Positions 43,735 through 52,527 are shown, counted from the stretch's first letter. The stretch: 64,000 nucleotides of DNA from DAHUXN01 sp963811805 (GCA_963811805.1 CAWESU010000001.1:2294001-2358000); one strand, 5' to 3'. Numbers and translations: made by a program. The notes: generated by a model not told the origin, from the letters alone.

Positions 43735-43998
43735 TCAAGCCGGGCCACTCGTACGGTGCTTCTCAAGCTGCTCGACCACTGCGTCGAGATCGGGATAGCC
43801 AGCGCCAAACTTCCGTGTGAGCCAGTTCCCGCCCCGCTGAGCAATCCTTTCGCCGTCCGCGATCACCTCGAACTCACCGGTCTTACCGGGCGTAAGGACG
43901 GTATCGATTCCCAGGCGCTTCTTGATCAGGGCCACGAGACTCGTGACGTTAGCCTGGTTGTTCTGTCACGTTGGGCAGTGAACGATTTCGATTTTCAT
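43735..43998 (-). CDS. SelW/Rdx-family selenoprotein with in-frame TGA
   Basis: From the ATG at 43996-43998 (GGAG 9 nt before) the frame reads MKIEIVHCPT, then TGA at 43966-43968, then QNNQANVTSLVALIKKRLG and on to the stop at 43735. CPT-Sec is the CxxU redox motif of SelW-like (Rdx) proteins, and the rest (TPGKTGEFEVIADGERIAQRGG, GYPDLDAVVEQL) continues that fold for a total of 87 residues. On the mRNA, 9 nt after TGA, CAGG...CCTG (43927-43956) encloses CACGA/TCGTG with a GTC loop, placed like a bacterial SECIS. Standard gene callers would report only the part after TGA (to 43935). Confidence 0.75.
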
Positions 43999-44015
43999 TT
44001 CCGGTCTCCAAGATG

Positions 44016-44387
44016 CTAGTGGGGATTTTGATGCCTAATTGATGCCAACGTTGCGCCTTCGATCCACTCCCCCAAAGTTGCTAGGCTACCTGGATCAATT
44101 TCTGTAAAGGCAATTCCCATGCCGTACTTCGGCTTGGAGTACACCACGCTGCCGGATCCGGCAAAGGTTGTGCCGCCGCGCATAATCCTCAGCGAGACCC
44201 TTATCCCTTTCGAGAATGGGCTTCCCGTAATCACATAGCATCCAAACATACTCAAGTTGCTTGTGAATGCATTGAGAAGCATCTCGGAGTGCAAATCGGT
44301 GACTTCGCATTTGGCTGCGAACGGATACCGGCCAGCGCGATGGAGATCAGAAGGAATTGGAGAACCTCGCGGCTGAGGATGCTGAAT
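44016..44387 (-). CDS. PilZ-domain protein with unclear, probably lost, start
   Basis: The C-terminal ~105 residues form a PilZ domain of the acidobacterial kind (RAGRYPFAAKCEVTD, SNLSMFGCYVITGSPFSKG, YSKPKYGMGIAFTEI). The open frame extends to 44669, but beyond about 44390 it is the complement of a DUF4440 gene and no ATG, GTG or TTG with a ribosome site lies near the domain start; ATT at 44387 is the nearest conceivable codon. I infer that the 5' end was lost in a rearrangement. It ends 17 nt from the SelW-like gene's start region. Confidence 0.6.
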   Translation of the reverse strand: MQHPQPRGSPIPSDLHRAGRYPFAAKCEVTDLHSEMLLNAFTSNLSMFGCYVITGSPFSKGIRVSLRIMRGGTTFAGSGSVVYSKPKYGMGIAFTEIDPGSLATLGEWIEGATLASIRHQNPH

Positions 44388-44423
44388 GTATGCTTTGGAG
44401 CATACACCCTTGCGGCTCCGAAA

Positions 44424-44717
44424 ATGGAGTTGCGTTTGATAAGGCGGGATGATGTACCGCGAATGCCCGTGATGACGAAGGAGACCGCGCTCAGCTTTGC
44501 CCGCTCTGGCCGAATGAAGTTTTTGCGTTACGGGACATCGGACATCCACGTGCGAGTTTATGGCGACGCCGCCGTCGTGACTGGACGGCTTGAGCGAGCT
44601 CGCACAATGAATGGACAGGGACTCACGGATGACTGGCGATTCGCGAAGGTCTACATCCGCGAAGCGCAAAAATGGCGTGTCGTTGCGTTTCAGGCCTCGG
44701 AAGCTGCTCGGCCTTGA
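44424..44717 (+). pseudogene. DUF4440/SnoaL-like gene lacking its 5' half
   Basis: Residues after ALSFARSGRMKF (IHVRVYGDAAVVTGRL, MNGQGLTDDWRFAKVYIR, KWRVVAFQASEAA) are the C-terminal half of a DUF4440 cone-fold protein. The N-terminal helices (with the usual WxxAxxxxD) are absent, and what precedes reads without family resemblance. ATGs at 44424, 44463 and 44472 exist but none has a clear ribosome site. The truncation faces the truncated PilZ gene. Confidence 0.6.
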
Positions 44718-44855
44718 TGCAGGCGACTAGGCTCTTTCCTATAGTCTTTGGTTGGGAAAGATCGCTAAAGGCTAACAACGACGAATTCGGAAGCATTCTC
44801 AGCCGCTGACGTTGGAATGTCGGTACAGCGGACAGTGGGAAGCTCAAAAACGTCC

Positions 44856-45968
44856 TTACCAAGATGGCTTCTTAAAATGACTGATCATCCAATTGAGGTC
44901 TGTGAGCGGATCAACGTAATCAGCGTGCTCACGTCCCCAATCGATTATTTTCTGCAGATCCTCTTTTAATTCGGGCGATACTTCGGCGGCATCCGTCGCT
45001 GCTTGCAGGGCGCGGACAAAACACTTGATCAATTTGCTTTCGCGCCAGTCTTGAGCAAATTTCGTGACAATTGTCGCCTTCCGATCGTATTCCGCCTGCC
45101 TAGCCGCTTTCTCAGCTTCTCGCTTTTGTTCCTCCGCTCGGCGATGTTCAGCTTCAATTCTTTCCTGTCGACACCTCTTGATCGCAAGCCCGGTTCTTTC
45201 GCATTCGCCGACAATTTCACCCATGAAATCTTCTAATCTTCGCCGTTTCCCGTCGTTCCACGATTTGCTCACCCAAGAGAACTCCGACGAGCTAAACGCC
45301 AGTTTTAGTTCTCCGGTTGGGGTGTATTCGTAATCCTTCCACCAACGACTTGAACTTTCTGACGGCGGCTTCTCCTTGCGATGGAGCTTTTCACTAATCG
45401 AGAGGTGCATTTTCTCGTCATTAACAATGATTTCGAGCGGTGTGTTGTATGGCTTGGGCCATGAAATCGTACACTTGTTGTGTTCGAGGGCGGAGAAAAG
45501 AACATCACAAATCCGCAAGGCGCGGGGCAGAGATTCTGGCGTGATTTTCAGCGGAACGGTACCTTCTGATGCCAGGAGCACGCCACGCTGATCCTTCTTT
45601 GATTTGAATAGGATCCTCCGAAAACGCAACGCTACTGGGTGCGAAATCTCCATGTCGGCCGGAACCTCGATTTTCGGGTACTCAATCCTTTCCTTCTTCT
45701 CGACTTGTTGACCCGGTTCGCTGGGCAGAATCTCAACAACGTCTAACCGTGGATCTGCCGATGAGGGCAAAGTCGGGCGTTCGGGTTTCTGGCCGAATTG
45801 AACCCTTGCCCAATACCCAAGCCCGGGGAGCGGGATGTTGTGACGGCGGCAGAGTTTGGCTAGGCCTACGTCAGAAAGACCATACTCTGGAGCAAGCTTC
45901 CGCATGGGTGTTGTCCACACCTTTTCGTATAGCTCGGCACGAGTCATCGTAATTTTTTCCTGTGGCAT
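44856..45968 (-). CDS. HTH-containing protein of a mobile-element-associated family
   Basis: From the ATG at 45968 (GGAGGG 6 nt before) the protein has 370 residues. The N-terminus (MTRAELYEKVWTTPMRKLA, YGLSDVGLAKLCRRHNIPLP, GYWARVQFGQ) is a helix-turn-helix-like motif shared by uncharacterised proteins of scattered distribution. A middle region is beta-rich (PLEIIVNDEKMHLSISEK), and 260-320 is a highly charged coiled coil (HRRAEEQKREAEKAARQAEY). Function unknown; it sits alone beside a region of gene remnants and may have arrived by transfer. Confidence 0.65.
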   Translation of the reverse strand: MPQEKITMTRAELYEKVWTTPMRKLAPEYGLSDVGLAKLCRRHNIPLPGLGYWARVQFGQKPERPTLPSSADPRLDVVEILPSEPGQQVEKKERIEYPKIEVPADMEISHPVALRFRRILFKSKKDQRGVLLASEGTVPLKITPESLPRALRICDVLFSALEHNKCTISWPKPYNTPLEIIVNDEKMHLSISEKLHRKEKPPSESSSRWWKDYEYTPTGELKLAFSSSEFSWVSKSWNDGKRRRLEDFMGEIVGECERTGLAIKRCRQERIEAEHRRAEEQKREAEKAARQAEYDRKATIVTKFAQDWRESKLIKCFVRALQAATDAAEVSPELKEDLQKIIDWGREHADYVDPLTDLNWMISHFKKPSW

Positions 45969-46153
45969 GGAACGCCCTCCTATCACTGGAATATCGTCGG
46001 TACAGGTTCGTAACGAACTAACAAACGAAAGATCGAAACAAAACTCCGTCGCAGGGGGAGGGCAGTTTCACTCTAGCCTAACCCCCATCCCCGCATTCGT
46101 CTGACGGGGTATTACGCATTGAGCGAAAAATGCTACACCTGCGGTGCCGCAGT

Positions 46154-46417
46154 ATGCGGGGGGTAGGCTAAGCCGTCCAGAACGTCAGAGGAGTCCTCAG
46201 CGAGGGGCAGGAAAACGGTCGTCCTACCCACCAGAAGGCCAACCGAGCCCTGGATAGCTCACGAATCCTCCAGGGAGTCTCCGCGAGTTTGATTCGCGAA
46301 GGCGTCCCAAACAGCCTCACATGGTTTCCACACGCTAGAGCTCAGTTCCCGGATGGCCCTGTCTCCCAAAGAGACAGATTGCGCGCATAAAGCCGCGCCT
46401 ACAGGTGCCCCCCGCAT
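46154..46417. ncRNA. Candidate structured RNA or foldback element, unassigned
   Basis: The gene-free interval 45987-46591 contains a long self-complementary unit. ATGCGGGGGG (46154-46163) pairs perfectly with CCCCCCGCAT (46408-46417); TAGGC (46164-46168) extends the stem with GCCTA (46397-46401), leaving a 6-nt bulge. Inside are hairpins CCCTGGA/TCCAGGG (46248-46275), CGCGA/TCGCG (46282-46298) and TGTCTC/GAGACA (46360-46376); a further hairpin, CTGCGG/CCGCAG (46139-46152), precedes it. I could not match it to RNase P, tmRNA, SRP or 6S RNA. It could be an RNA gene on either strand or a repeat element. Confidence 0.45.
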
Positions 46418-46591
46418 GCGGCCGGGCGAGTATTAGCGGGCCAGGGCGTAGAAGGGCAAAGCGGTAGGGGCTGTACGTTGGGACAGGTTTTATTTTCGAA
46501 AGCGGCTATATCAAAAGGCGAGGCCGATACCCTTATTCCGTAGAATTATTATGGGTCAAAAAAGTCGACCAAGTCATTGCGGAGGAATGCC

Positions 46592-47014
46592 ATGCGGGGA
46601 ATCGGTTTGGCAGCCATATTCGTATTGCTCATTGCGCCCATCGTTCTGGCGAAGGATCCGCCGAGCTACGAAAAAGGGAAATTGCTGTCCATGACTTCGG
46701 TGAAGTGCGGCACCGAGCAGAGCAGCGCGAAGAACCTGGCGAGCGAACTGATCGGGACGGACTCAGGACACTCCAACACCGAGGACCTTCTGTGCCAGGA
46801 GTACACCATCCAGACGGACCGGCTCGTTTATCGGATCCGGCCGAGGGACATGAAGCATCCCGTGCTGTTGCCGGTGGGCGACAACGTGGATTTTCGCGTC
46901 CAGAAGGACAAATTATATTTGCGTGCGCCCGAGGGAGACGACAAGGAACGCGAGTACAACGTGCTGTCGATCCAGATGCGGGACGGCGCGAGCAGCACCA
47001 AGAGTGTGCAGTAA
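46592..47014 (+). CDS. Small secreted protein of unknown function
   Basis: From the ATG at 46592, with GGAGG 7 nt before, the protein has 140 residues. A signal peptide (GIGLAAIFVLLIAPIVLAKD) precedes a compact domain with two cysteines (SVKCGTE, LLCQEY) that could form a disulfide, and a strand-rich end (YTIQTDRLVYRIRPRD). Family not recognised. The next gene lies 92 nt downstream and is also secreted. Confidence 0.65.
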   Translation: MRGIGLAAIFVLLIAPIVLAKDPPSYEKGKLLSMTSVKCGTEQSSAKNLASELIGTDSGHSNTEDLLCQEYTIQTDRLVYRIRPRDMKHPVLLPVGDNVDFRVQKDKLYLRAPEGDDKEREYNVLSIQMRDGASSTKSVQ

Positions 47015-47106
47015 AGCGAAGCACAGGGCTCGGTTTCCGCGGGATAGCGCGAGGCATTGGTTTTGAGTCTTGCAGCAAAAATAGAGGGCAGGAGAAGGAG
47101 GCGGAA

Positions 47107-48063
47107 ATGAGCAAAGTACTAAGCAAGACGCTGTTAGCATTATTCACAGTCACGACGCTCGCGTTTACCGCGGCAGGACAGGCGACCGCGTCGAAGCCGA
47201 CGGAGCAAAGCAGCCAGCAGCAGACGCGGCCGACGTCACAGTCTGCGCAATCAGGTCAATCGTCGCAGGGGCGGGGCCAGGGAACGTCGGCATCTGCGTC
47301 GGCCACGGCGACGAGCTCGACGTCAGCGTCCGCGAACGCAGGGCCAGCATCAGCCGCGCTTGCCTCCAACACCAATGTCCATGCGCAATTGGTGGGCACA
47401 GTGGATGCGAGCAAGTGCCATCCTGGACAGGAAATCACCGCGAAAACCACGGAGGACGTAAAAGAGAATGGACACGTGGCGCTGCGCAAGGGAACGCGAC
47501 TGGTTGGACACGTCACGGAAGCGCAGGCGCGGACCAAGGAGAATGCCGAGTCTTCCATCGGAATTGCGTTTGATGAAGCAGTGATGAAGGACGGCACCCA
47601 TGTTCCCTTCGACGCCGGGATTCAGGCGTTGGCCGAGTCGCAGGCGTCGGCTGAAAACGCGATGTATGGTGGCGGTGGAGGAATGATGGGCGGAGGCGGA
47701 ATGGCATCCGGCGGCATGGGCGGATCGGCGCGCGGCGGATTAGTCGGCGGCGCGGGTTCGGCAGTCGGCGCGGTTGGCAGAACGGCAGGAGGCGTGGGAT
47801 CGATGGCCAGCGGGGTTGGGAGAGACGCATCCGGCACGCTAGGCGCAACGTCTTCCACAGCTGCATCGGCTACGGGCAACGTGGGCGGATTGGATGCGGC
47901 AGGCCACCTGACGTCAACGAGCAGTGGTGTTTTTGGGTTGCAGGGCTTGAAACTGGAATCCTCGATCCGGAACGCGACGCAGGCGTCGGTGATTACGTCG
48001 GCAGGCCACAACGTTCATCTGTCGAATGGCACGCAGATGCTATTAAAGGTGACTGCGAAGTAA
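47107..48063 (+). CDS. Secreted glycine/alanine-rich protein
   Basis: The true start is the ATG at 47107, behind AGGAGAAGGAGG; an open extension upstream is out of the coding context. The 318-residue protein has a signal peptide, a Ser/Thr/Gln/Ala-rich linker (30-90), a beta domain (NVHAQLVGTVDASKCHPG, GTRLVGHVTEAQA), a long glycine-rich tract (GGGGGMMGGGGMASGGMGG, about 185-290) and a final strand-rich part. The pattern fits a surface or matrix protein. Function not known. Confidence 0.68.
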   Translation: MSKVLSKTLLALFTVTTLAFTAAGQATASKPTEQSSQQQTRPTSQSAQSGQSSQGRGQGTSASASATATSSTSASANAGPASAALASNTNVHAQLVGTVDASKCHPGQEITAKTTEDVKENGHVALRKGTRLVGHVTEAQARTKENAESSIGIAFDEAVMKDGTHVPFDAGIQALAESQASAENAMYGGGGGMMGGGGMASGGMGGSARGGLVGGAGSAVGAVGRTAGGVGSMASGVGRDASGTLGATSSTAASATGNVGGLDAAGHLTSTSSGVFGLQGLKLESSIRNATQASVITSAGHNVHLSNGTQMLLKVTAK

Positions 48064-48198
48064 GACAGCTGGTAACGCCTTTGGCAGGCTGTCCTGGGTA
48101 ACCCAGGGAGGCTGACGTGCCACGGTTCGTAACGGATTGGACATGATCCGGTGATCACTGGATAAAAACTTATCGCATCGGCGACACATCATCGGTTT

Positions 48199-50352
48199 AT
48201 GATAAGCGGCACCCACAGTTTCTTCAACCGCTGGGCAGTAATTCCTGTTTTGCAGAACCGTGTTTTCATTGTCAAGGATCAGAACGATGCGGATCGTCCC
48301 ATGCTGCCGATTTCGCTGAGGGAATATGCGCGATTGAGCACGGCGAAGGACGCACAGGGTTTCCAAGCCATGTTGTTCGACTTCGAGAACGCGGGAAAGT
48401 TACAGAAAACCGGGGAACGCAACGGTGCGACTATGGCGAAGCGAGAACCCAAACCTGCTCTCAGCCACGCAAAGGAAACCTCATCCGACAGGTACGCGAC
48501 GATGGTGCATTCGAGTCCGGACGCGATCACACTTCGCAGTCTTCCGGACCGGCGCTATCTGGAAATCAATGAGGGGTTTACCCGCCTGACGGGGTACACG
48601 GCGGCGGAAGTATTGGGCAGGACCTCCGCCGAACTCAATCTGTGGGTTGAACAAGGGAAGCATCGCGAGACGCTCCACAAGATGCTTACCGATGGGGAGA
48701 TACACGGGGAGGAATTCAAGTTTCGAACGAAGACCGGCGAGATACGGTACGCGCAAGTGTCCGCATCGCGGGTCACGGTGAATGGCCAGCCGTGCATGCT
48801 GTCAATCACCCACGACATAACGGACCTGAAACACGCGCAGGAGGACCTTGAAAAATCAGAATCGCTGTCGCGCTCACTGATTGAGGAAGCCCCCTACGGC
48901 ATTTATCGCGTGACCATCGACGGCCAGTTCCTTCAGGTTAATCCAGCGCTTGTCGCGATGCTCGGATACGACTCCGCGGCGGAACTGCTGCACTGCAATA
49001 TCGGAGGGATCTACAAAGATCCGAAGCTTCGAGAACGTCTCCTCGGCGATCACTGGAAAAAACAGAACTTTAGTCGGGTGGAGGCAGAATGGAGGCGTAA
49101 GGACGGAAAACTCATAACCGTCCGGCTGACGGGCCGGCCAGTGGTCATCGAAAACGGCGAACTGAAGTGCTTTGAAGTTTTCGCGGAAGACGTTACCGAG
49201 CACCGATCGCTTGAGCGGCAATTTCTTCAATCGCAAAAGATGGAGGCGATCGGCCGTTTGGCGGGCGGCGTTGCGCACGACTTCAATAATCTGCTCGGGG
49301 TGATTATTGGGCAGACTGAAATTGTTGAAGAACAGCTTTCATCGAATGATCCTCTTCACAAAAGGATTACCGCCATCAGAGACGCCGCGAATCGGGCGGC
49401 GGCTCTTACTTCGCAGTTGTTAGCGTTCAGCCGGAAACAGGTTGTCGAGCCCACGGTCCTCGATCTGAACGAGTCGGTCAAGAATGTTCAGAAGTTGCTT
49501 CGACGGTTGATTGGAGAGGACGTGCAACTGGCTGTGCGGTTCGAAGCGAAGCGGAGCTTCATCCGCATTGATCCGGGGCAACTCGAGCAGGTCATGATGA
49601 ACCTGGCCATTAATGCGAGGGATGCAATGCCGCGTGGCGGCAAGCTCATCATCGAGACAGCCGACGTGGAACTGGGGGAGGAATACATCGACAAACATTG
49701 GGGCTCGCGCACCGGACCGTTTGTTCTGCTGAGCGTCAGCGATACGGGCGTCGGTATGGACTCCGAGGTACTGAGCCATTTGTTCGAGCCTTTCTTCACG
49801 ACGAAAGAAAAAGGCAAGGGGACGGGGCTTGGTCTTTCAACCGTGTACGGCGTCGTGAAACAGAATGGCGGCCACATCATCCCCTACAGTGAATTAGGGC
49901 GCGGAACGATTTTCAAAATTTACTTTCCGCACGTCAGTGATGTTCCCCAAACGGTTCAGCGCACGCATACGGCTGCCCCGCCGCGTGGATCAGAAACCGT
50001 GCTGCTTGTTGAGGACGAGCCTTCGATTCGCGAGTTGACGCGCGAAGTCTTGGAGGACGCAGGTTACGAGGTGCTCGAGGCGAGTGATCCTCGCGATGCG
50101 CTAAGAATCGCTTCCGACTCCCAGAAGCCCATCCAACTATTGCTGACCGATGTTGTTATGCCCGACACCGATGGACGCCAGCTTGCGAGCGAAATAACGT
50201 CGTTGCGTCCTGACACTAAAGTTCTGTTCATGTCGGGATACACTCATGACGTAATCGCGCCGCGAGGCGTGCTCGATGAGGGTATGTACCTGGTCCAGAA
50301 GCCGTTCACGCGGCGGGCATTGCTATCAAAAATCCGCGATGTCCTCGGCTAG
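48199..50352 (+). CDS. Hybrid histidine kinase with two PAS domains
   Basis: This protein has up to 717 residues; the first 75 are not conserved and the real start may be the ATG at 48433. Two PAS domains (about 95-215: SSPDAITLRSL, GYTAAEVLG; 220-340: APYGIYRVTIDGQFL) are followed by HisKA with His360 (GGVAHDFNNLLG), HATPase (NARDAMPRGG, DTGVGMD, GKGTGLGLS) and a receiver with Asp651 (LLTDVVMPDTDG). No membrane helix is seen, so it is cytoplasmic. It is a paralogue of the kinase at 16105-17922. Confidence 0.9.
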   Translation: MISGTHSFFNRWAVIPVLQNRVFIVKDQNDADRPMLPISLREYARLSTAKDAQGFQAMLFDFENAGKLQKTGERNGATMAKREPKPALSHAKETSSDRYATMVHSSPDAITLRSLPDRRYLEINEGFTRLTGYTAAEVLGRTSAELNLWVEQGKHRETLHKMLTDGEIHGEEFKFRTKTGEIRYAQVSASRVTVNGQPCMLSITHDITDLKHAQEDLEKSESLSRSLIEEAPYGIYRVTIDGQFLQVNPALVAMLGYDSAAELLHCNIGGIYKDPKLRERLLGDHWKKQNFSRVEAEWRRKDGKLITVRLTGRPVVIENGELKCFEVFAEDVTEHRSLERQFLQSQKMEAIGRLAGGVAHDFNNLLGVIIGQTEIVEEQLSSNDPLHKRITAIRDAANRAAALTSQLLAFSRKQVVEPTVLDLNESVKNVQKLLRRLIGEDVQLAVRFEAKRSFIRIDPGQLEQVMMNLAINARDAMPRGGKLIIETADVELGEEYIDKHWGSRTGPFVLLSVSDTGVGMDSEVLSHLFEPFFTTKEKGKGTGLGLSTVYGVVKQNGGHIIPYSELGRGTIFKIYFPHVSDVPQTVQRTHTAAPPRGSETVLLVEDEPSIRELTREVLEDAGYEVLEASDPRDALRIASDSQKPIQLLLTDVVMPDTDGRQLASEITSLRPDTKVLFMSGYTHDVIAPRGVLDEGMYLVQKPFTRRALLSKIRDVLG

Positions 50353-51061
50353 GTGGCAAATGGACAGTGGGAGTCGAGCCCGAACCGCCCAGCAGTAAAT
50401 CGTGGGCCGCCTCGTCGGATTTGCCCCTAACCGTAGGCGTGTGCTTGCTTTCAATCCCAAGCTGGCAACAGATAATTTCCCAGACAATCAATGATCGTTG
50501 TTGAGTTATCCCATCGTGATTTTCTCAAACCATAAAACTCACTTCGGAGGCGGAGAATGTTTGGGACCCCCTGAACCAGACTCCCAAGGTACGCATCGTG
50601 TTGCCCAGACAAATCCCTTCGTTACCCTGATCGTGTTTGCGCTCGGCCTTTGTGCGCTGCTTACTGCTCTGAAACTGGTCACGCAGCAACGCCCAGCGAA
50701 CGTTACCTCTCAGCAAGTGGTCGCCCATGCGAAGAAGTGATTGCCGCGCTTCACAGCTTGATAGGATTGAACGGCCAGGGGAATTGGAGAATGAAAATTC
50801 CATGGCCATCGACAAGAAGTTGACCCCCACGAATTTGCAGCCGTCTAGAATCTGTCGTCTGCGGCCGCACCGGGAATGGGGTTTTATTGTTCTCGGAACC
50901 CGCGCAAAACTTTTGGAGAATTCGTTTTCCGGCATCCACTCCCGTTCAAAACCTCGGACGCAAGGACTAGAAACAGCATCACCCTGTCAGGGAAACGCAG
51001 CTTCTAGTTTACGGGATTTGCTGTATCGACCGTTCGGCATAGGCTTCAATAAAAATGGGGG
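50353..51061. other. Gene-poor region between hybrid kinase and receiver
   Basis: Apart from the doubtful 80-codon frame at 50498-50740, which encodes a membrane segment, I see no gene. No repeat, tRNA or clear terminator. Confidence 0.4.
50498..50740 (+). CDS. Possible small single-span membrane protein
   Basis: The C-terminal half reads TNPFVTLIVFALGLCALLTAL, one convincing membrane helix, then KLVTQQRPANV. The start is uncertain: TTG at 50498 has no ribosome site and the first 35 residues look non-coding. The real peptide may be about 45 residues with a start I cannot place. Confidence 0.3.
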   Translation: MLSYPIVIFSNHKTHFGGGECLGPPEPDSQGTHRVAQTNPFVTLIVFALGLCALLTALKLVTQQRPANVTSQQVVAHAKK

Positions 51062-51445
51062 ATGCGAATCTTGCTCGCGGACGATCACGAAGTCTTGCGG
51101 CACTGCATACGGTCACTGCTGGAATCTCAAGATAATTGGATCGTCTGTGGGGAGGCTGGCAATGGCCGAGTCGCCATCGAAAGGGCCAAGGAGCTCAAGC
51201 CGGACCTCGTGATCCTCGATATTGCGATGCCACTCGTCAACGGGTTTGAGGCAGCAAGAGCGATAAAAGACTTTCTCCCGGACACTGCAATATTGGCTTA
51301 CACCGTCCTCCAGTCCGAAGGGTTTTTGAACGAGTGGCAACGAATTGGCTTTGACGGATATGTCTCCAAATCCGATGGCAGTCGGAAACTCCTGAACGCC
51401 ATCCGTGAAGTGCAGCGTCGTCGGTCTCGGCCGGAAATGCACTAA
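51062..51445 (+). CDS. Single-domain NarL-type response regulator receiver
   Basis: This 127-residue protein is a receiver domain without output: LLADDHEVLR with two acidic residues, VILDIAMPLVNG (phospho-Asp), YTVLQ, and GYVSKSDG (Lys). The DDHEVxR start is typical of NarL/FixJ regulators, so it may be a regulator that has lost its DNA-binding half or a relay protein for the kinase upstream. Confidence 0.78.
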   Translation: MRILLADDHEVLRHCIRSLLESQDNWIVCGEAGNGRVAIERAKELKPDLVILDIAMPLVNGFEAARAIKDFLPDTAILAYTVLQSEGFLNEWQRIGFDGYVSKSDGSRKLLNAIREVQRRRSRPEMH

Positions 51446-51460
51446 TCCTCAAAAATAAAA

Positions 51461-51495
51461 AAAGGCATCCAACAGCTGCTTCGTTGGATGCCTTT
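51461..51495 (-). terminator. Strong intrinsic terminator between convergent genes
   Basis: AAAGGCATCCAAC (51461-51473) and GTTGGATGCCTTT (51483-51495) form a 13-bp perfect stem with a 9-nt loop. On the minus strand it is followed by a T-rich run (TTTTATTTTTG), ideal for ending the PEP-CTERM gene. It may also act, less well, on the receiver gene from the other side. Confidence 0.88.
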
Positions 51496-51520
51496 ACCCG
51501 TTGCGACTTGGCCGAAACGC

Positions 51521-52198
51521 TTATTGGGTGGATCGAACGCGACTTGCGCCGCGCCGCCGAACCACCACTCCCAGACCTAGAAGTCCCGAACCGAGCAACA
51601 GGAGAGAAGCCGGTTCCGGCGTCGGAGTCGGGGGTGGCGGGGGAGTCGAGAAAGTACCGCTCGTGCCGACGGCGGAAAAGGAAGAGATCTGGAGATCGAA
51701 TGTGGCGCCAGACGCCCAGTTGATGTTGGTCCAAGCAACCGCGAAACCTTTGCTATTCTGAGTGATGGAGCAGCTGGCTGAACCTGTCATCGGCTTCGGA
51801 CCGGAGCCCTGAATGCCTGTACTACCACCGCCGCACTGCTCGGGAACGGGCGGTATGGTGATTGTCCCGACGAAGTCCAACGTCAGGGAGGTGACGTCCA
51901 TGCCTGTGTTGTTGTAGATTGCGAAGAAGCCTGAATCCCCGGCGACCGTTGTTCCGTGGTGCCCGACCGTCTGAGTGGTAAACGAGCTGAGATCAAACGT
52001 CGGTCCGCCGTTTCCTTGGCACCAGGTGCCGCCATTTCCGTTGGTTGACGGGCAGGATGTACCCTGCGTAAGACTGATGACGGCAGTGGCAGATGCCCTG
52101 CTGGAAAACGCACCGACCACCGCAAGCAAGCCTAGACAGACAGTCCCGCGCAAAGCACGCGCGCGGAGCTTCCTCAAACCTTGTAAGTCACTTTCCAT
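51521..52198 (-). CDS. PEP-CTERM sorted exported protein
   Basis: This 225-residue protein has an N-terminal signal (GTVCLGLLAVVGAFSSRASA), a beta-rich body of about 140 residues (FDLSSFTTQTV, LTLDFVGTITIP) with several cysteines, a proline spacer and a textbook PEP-CTERM tail: PEPASLLLLGSGLLGLG then VVRRRG. Such proteins are cut by exosortase (EpsH) and linked to exopolysaccharide export; an EPS locus lies 5 kb downstream in this window, although no exosortase gene is seen here. Confidence 0.88.
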   Translation of the reverse strand: MESDLQGLRKLRARALRGTVCLGLLAVVGAFSSRASATAVISLTQGTSCPSTNGNGGTWCQGNGGPTFDLSSFTTQTVGHHGTTVAGDSGFFAIYNNTGMDVTSLTLDFVGTITIPPVPEQCGGGSTGIQGSGPKPMTGSASCSITQNSKGFAVAWTNINWASGATFDLQISSFSAVGTSGTFSTPPPPPTPTPEPASLLLLGSGLLGLGVVVRRRGASRVRSTQ

Positions 52199-52410
52199 GG
52201 GATCACACTCCTTTAAGGGATAAGCCGGGCTGGCGTTTATCCACTAGCAATCCCTCTGCCAATGTTGCGGCTGTGTCTATCTCCAATTTCTTCTCAAAAA
52301 ATATTCCTGCATCTCCTTAGTACGCTGTCGTCGCATGTTAGAGGTTGCTTGAAAACTGCAACTCGCTGCGCATTCTAGTCAGTATAGTACCGAGGACGAG
52401 ACGAACTAAA

Positions 52411-52527
52411 ATGCTTGAAGCAAGACGAAGCGGGGGGCTGGCGACGACGGAGTTGTGTCGACAGCACGGGAATCACGGAGCGGACCTATTACCGGTCTAT
52501 CGCTGGAAAGCGGAAGTAAGATGGATG
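52411..52527 (+). pseudogene. IS3-family transposase OrfA relic
   Basis: The fragment reads MLEARRSGGLATTELCRQHG in one frame, then GITERTYYR in a second (from about 52470), then WKAE back in the first. This is the N-terminal HTH of IS3-type OrfA (consensus 'GITERTYYRWK') broken by at least two frameshifts. No OrfB, ends or target duplication remain. The rest of 52199-52713 shows no gene I can support. Confidence 0.75.

Noticed and set aside
46154..46417. Assignment as RNase P, tmRNA, SRP or 6S RNA
   Set aside because: I looked for the P4/GAGGAAAGUCC core, a tRNA-like end with tag frame, the GGAA tetraloop region and a 6S bubble; none is convincing.
46705..47106. N-terminal extension of the glycine-rich secreted protein
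   Set aside because: It overlaps the preceding gene in another frame; the signal peptide and ribosome site are at 47107.
50525..50935. Minus-strand frame of 136 codons between hybrid kinase and receiver
   Set aside because: No ribosome site, no family, composition like non-coding sequence.
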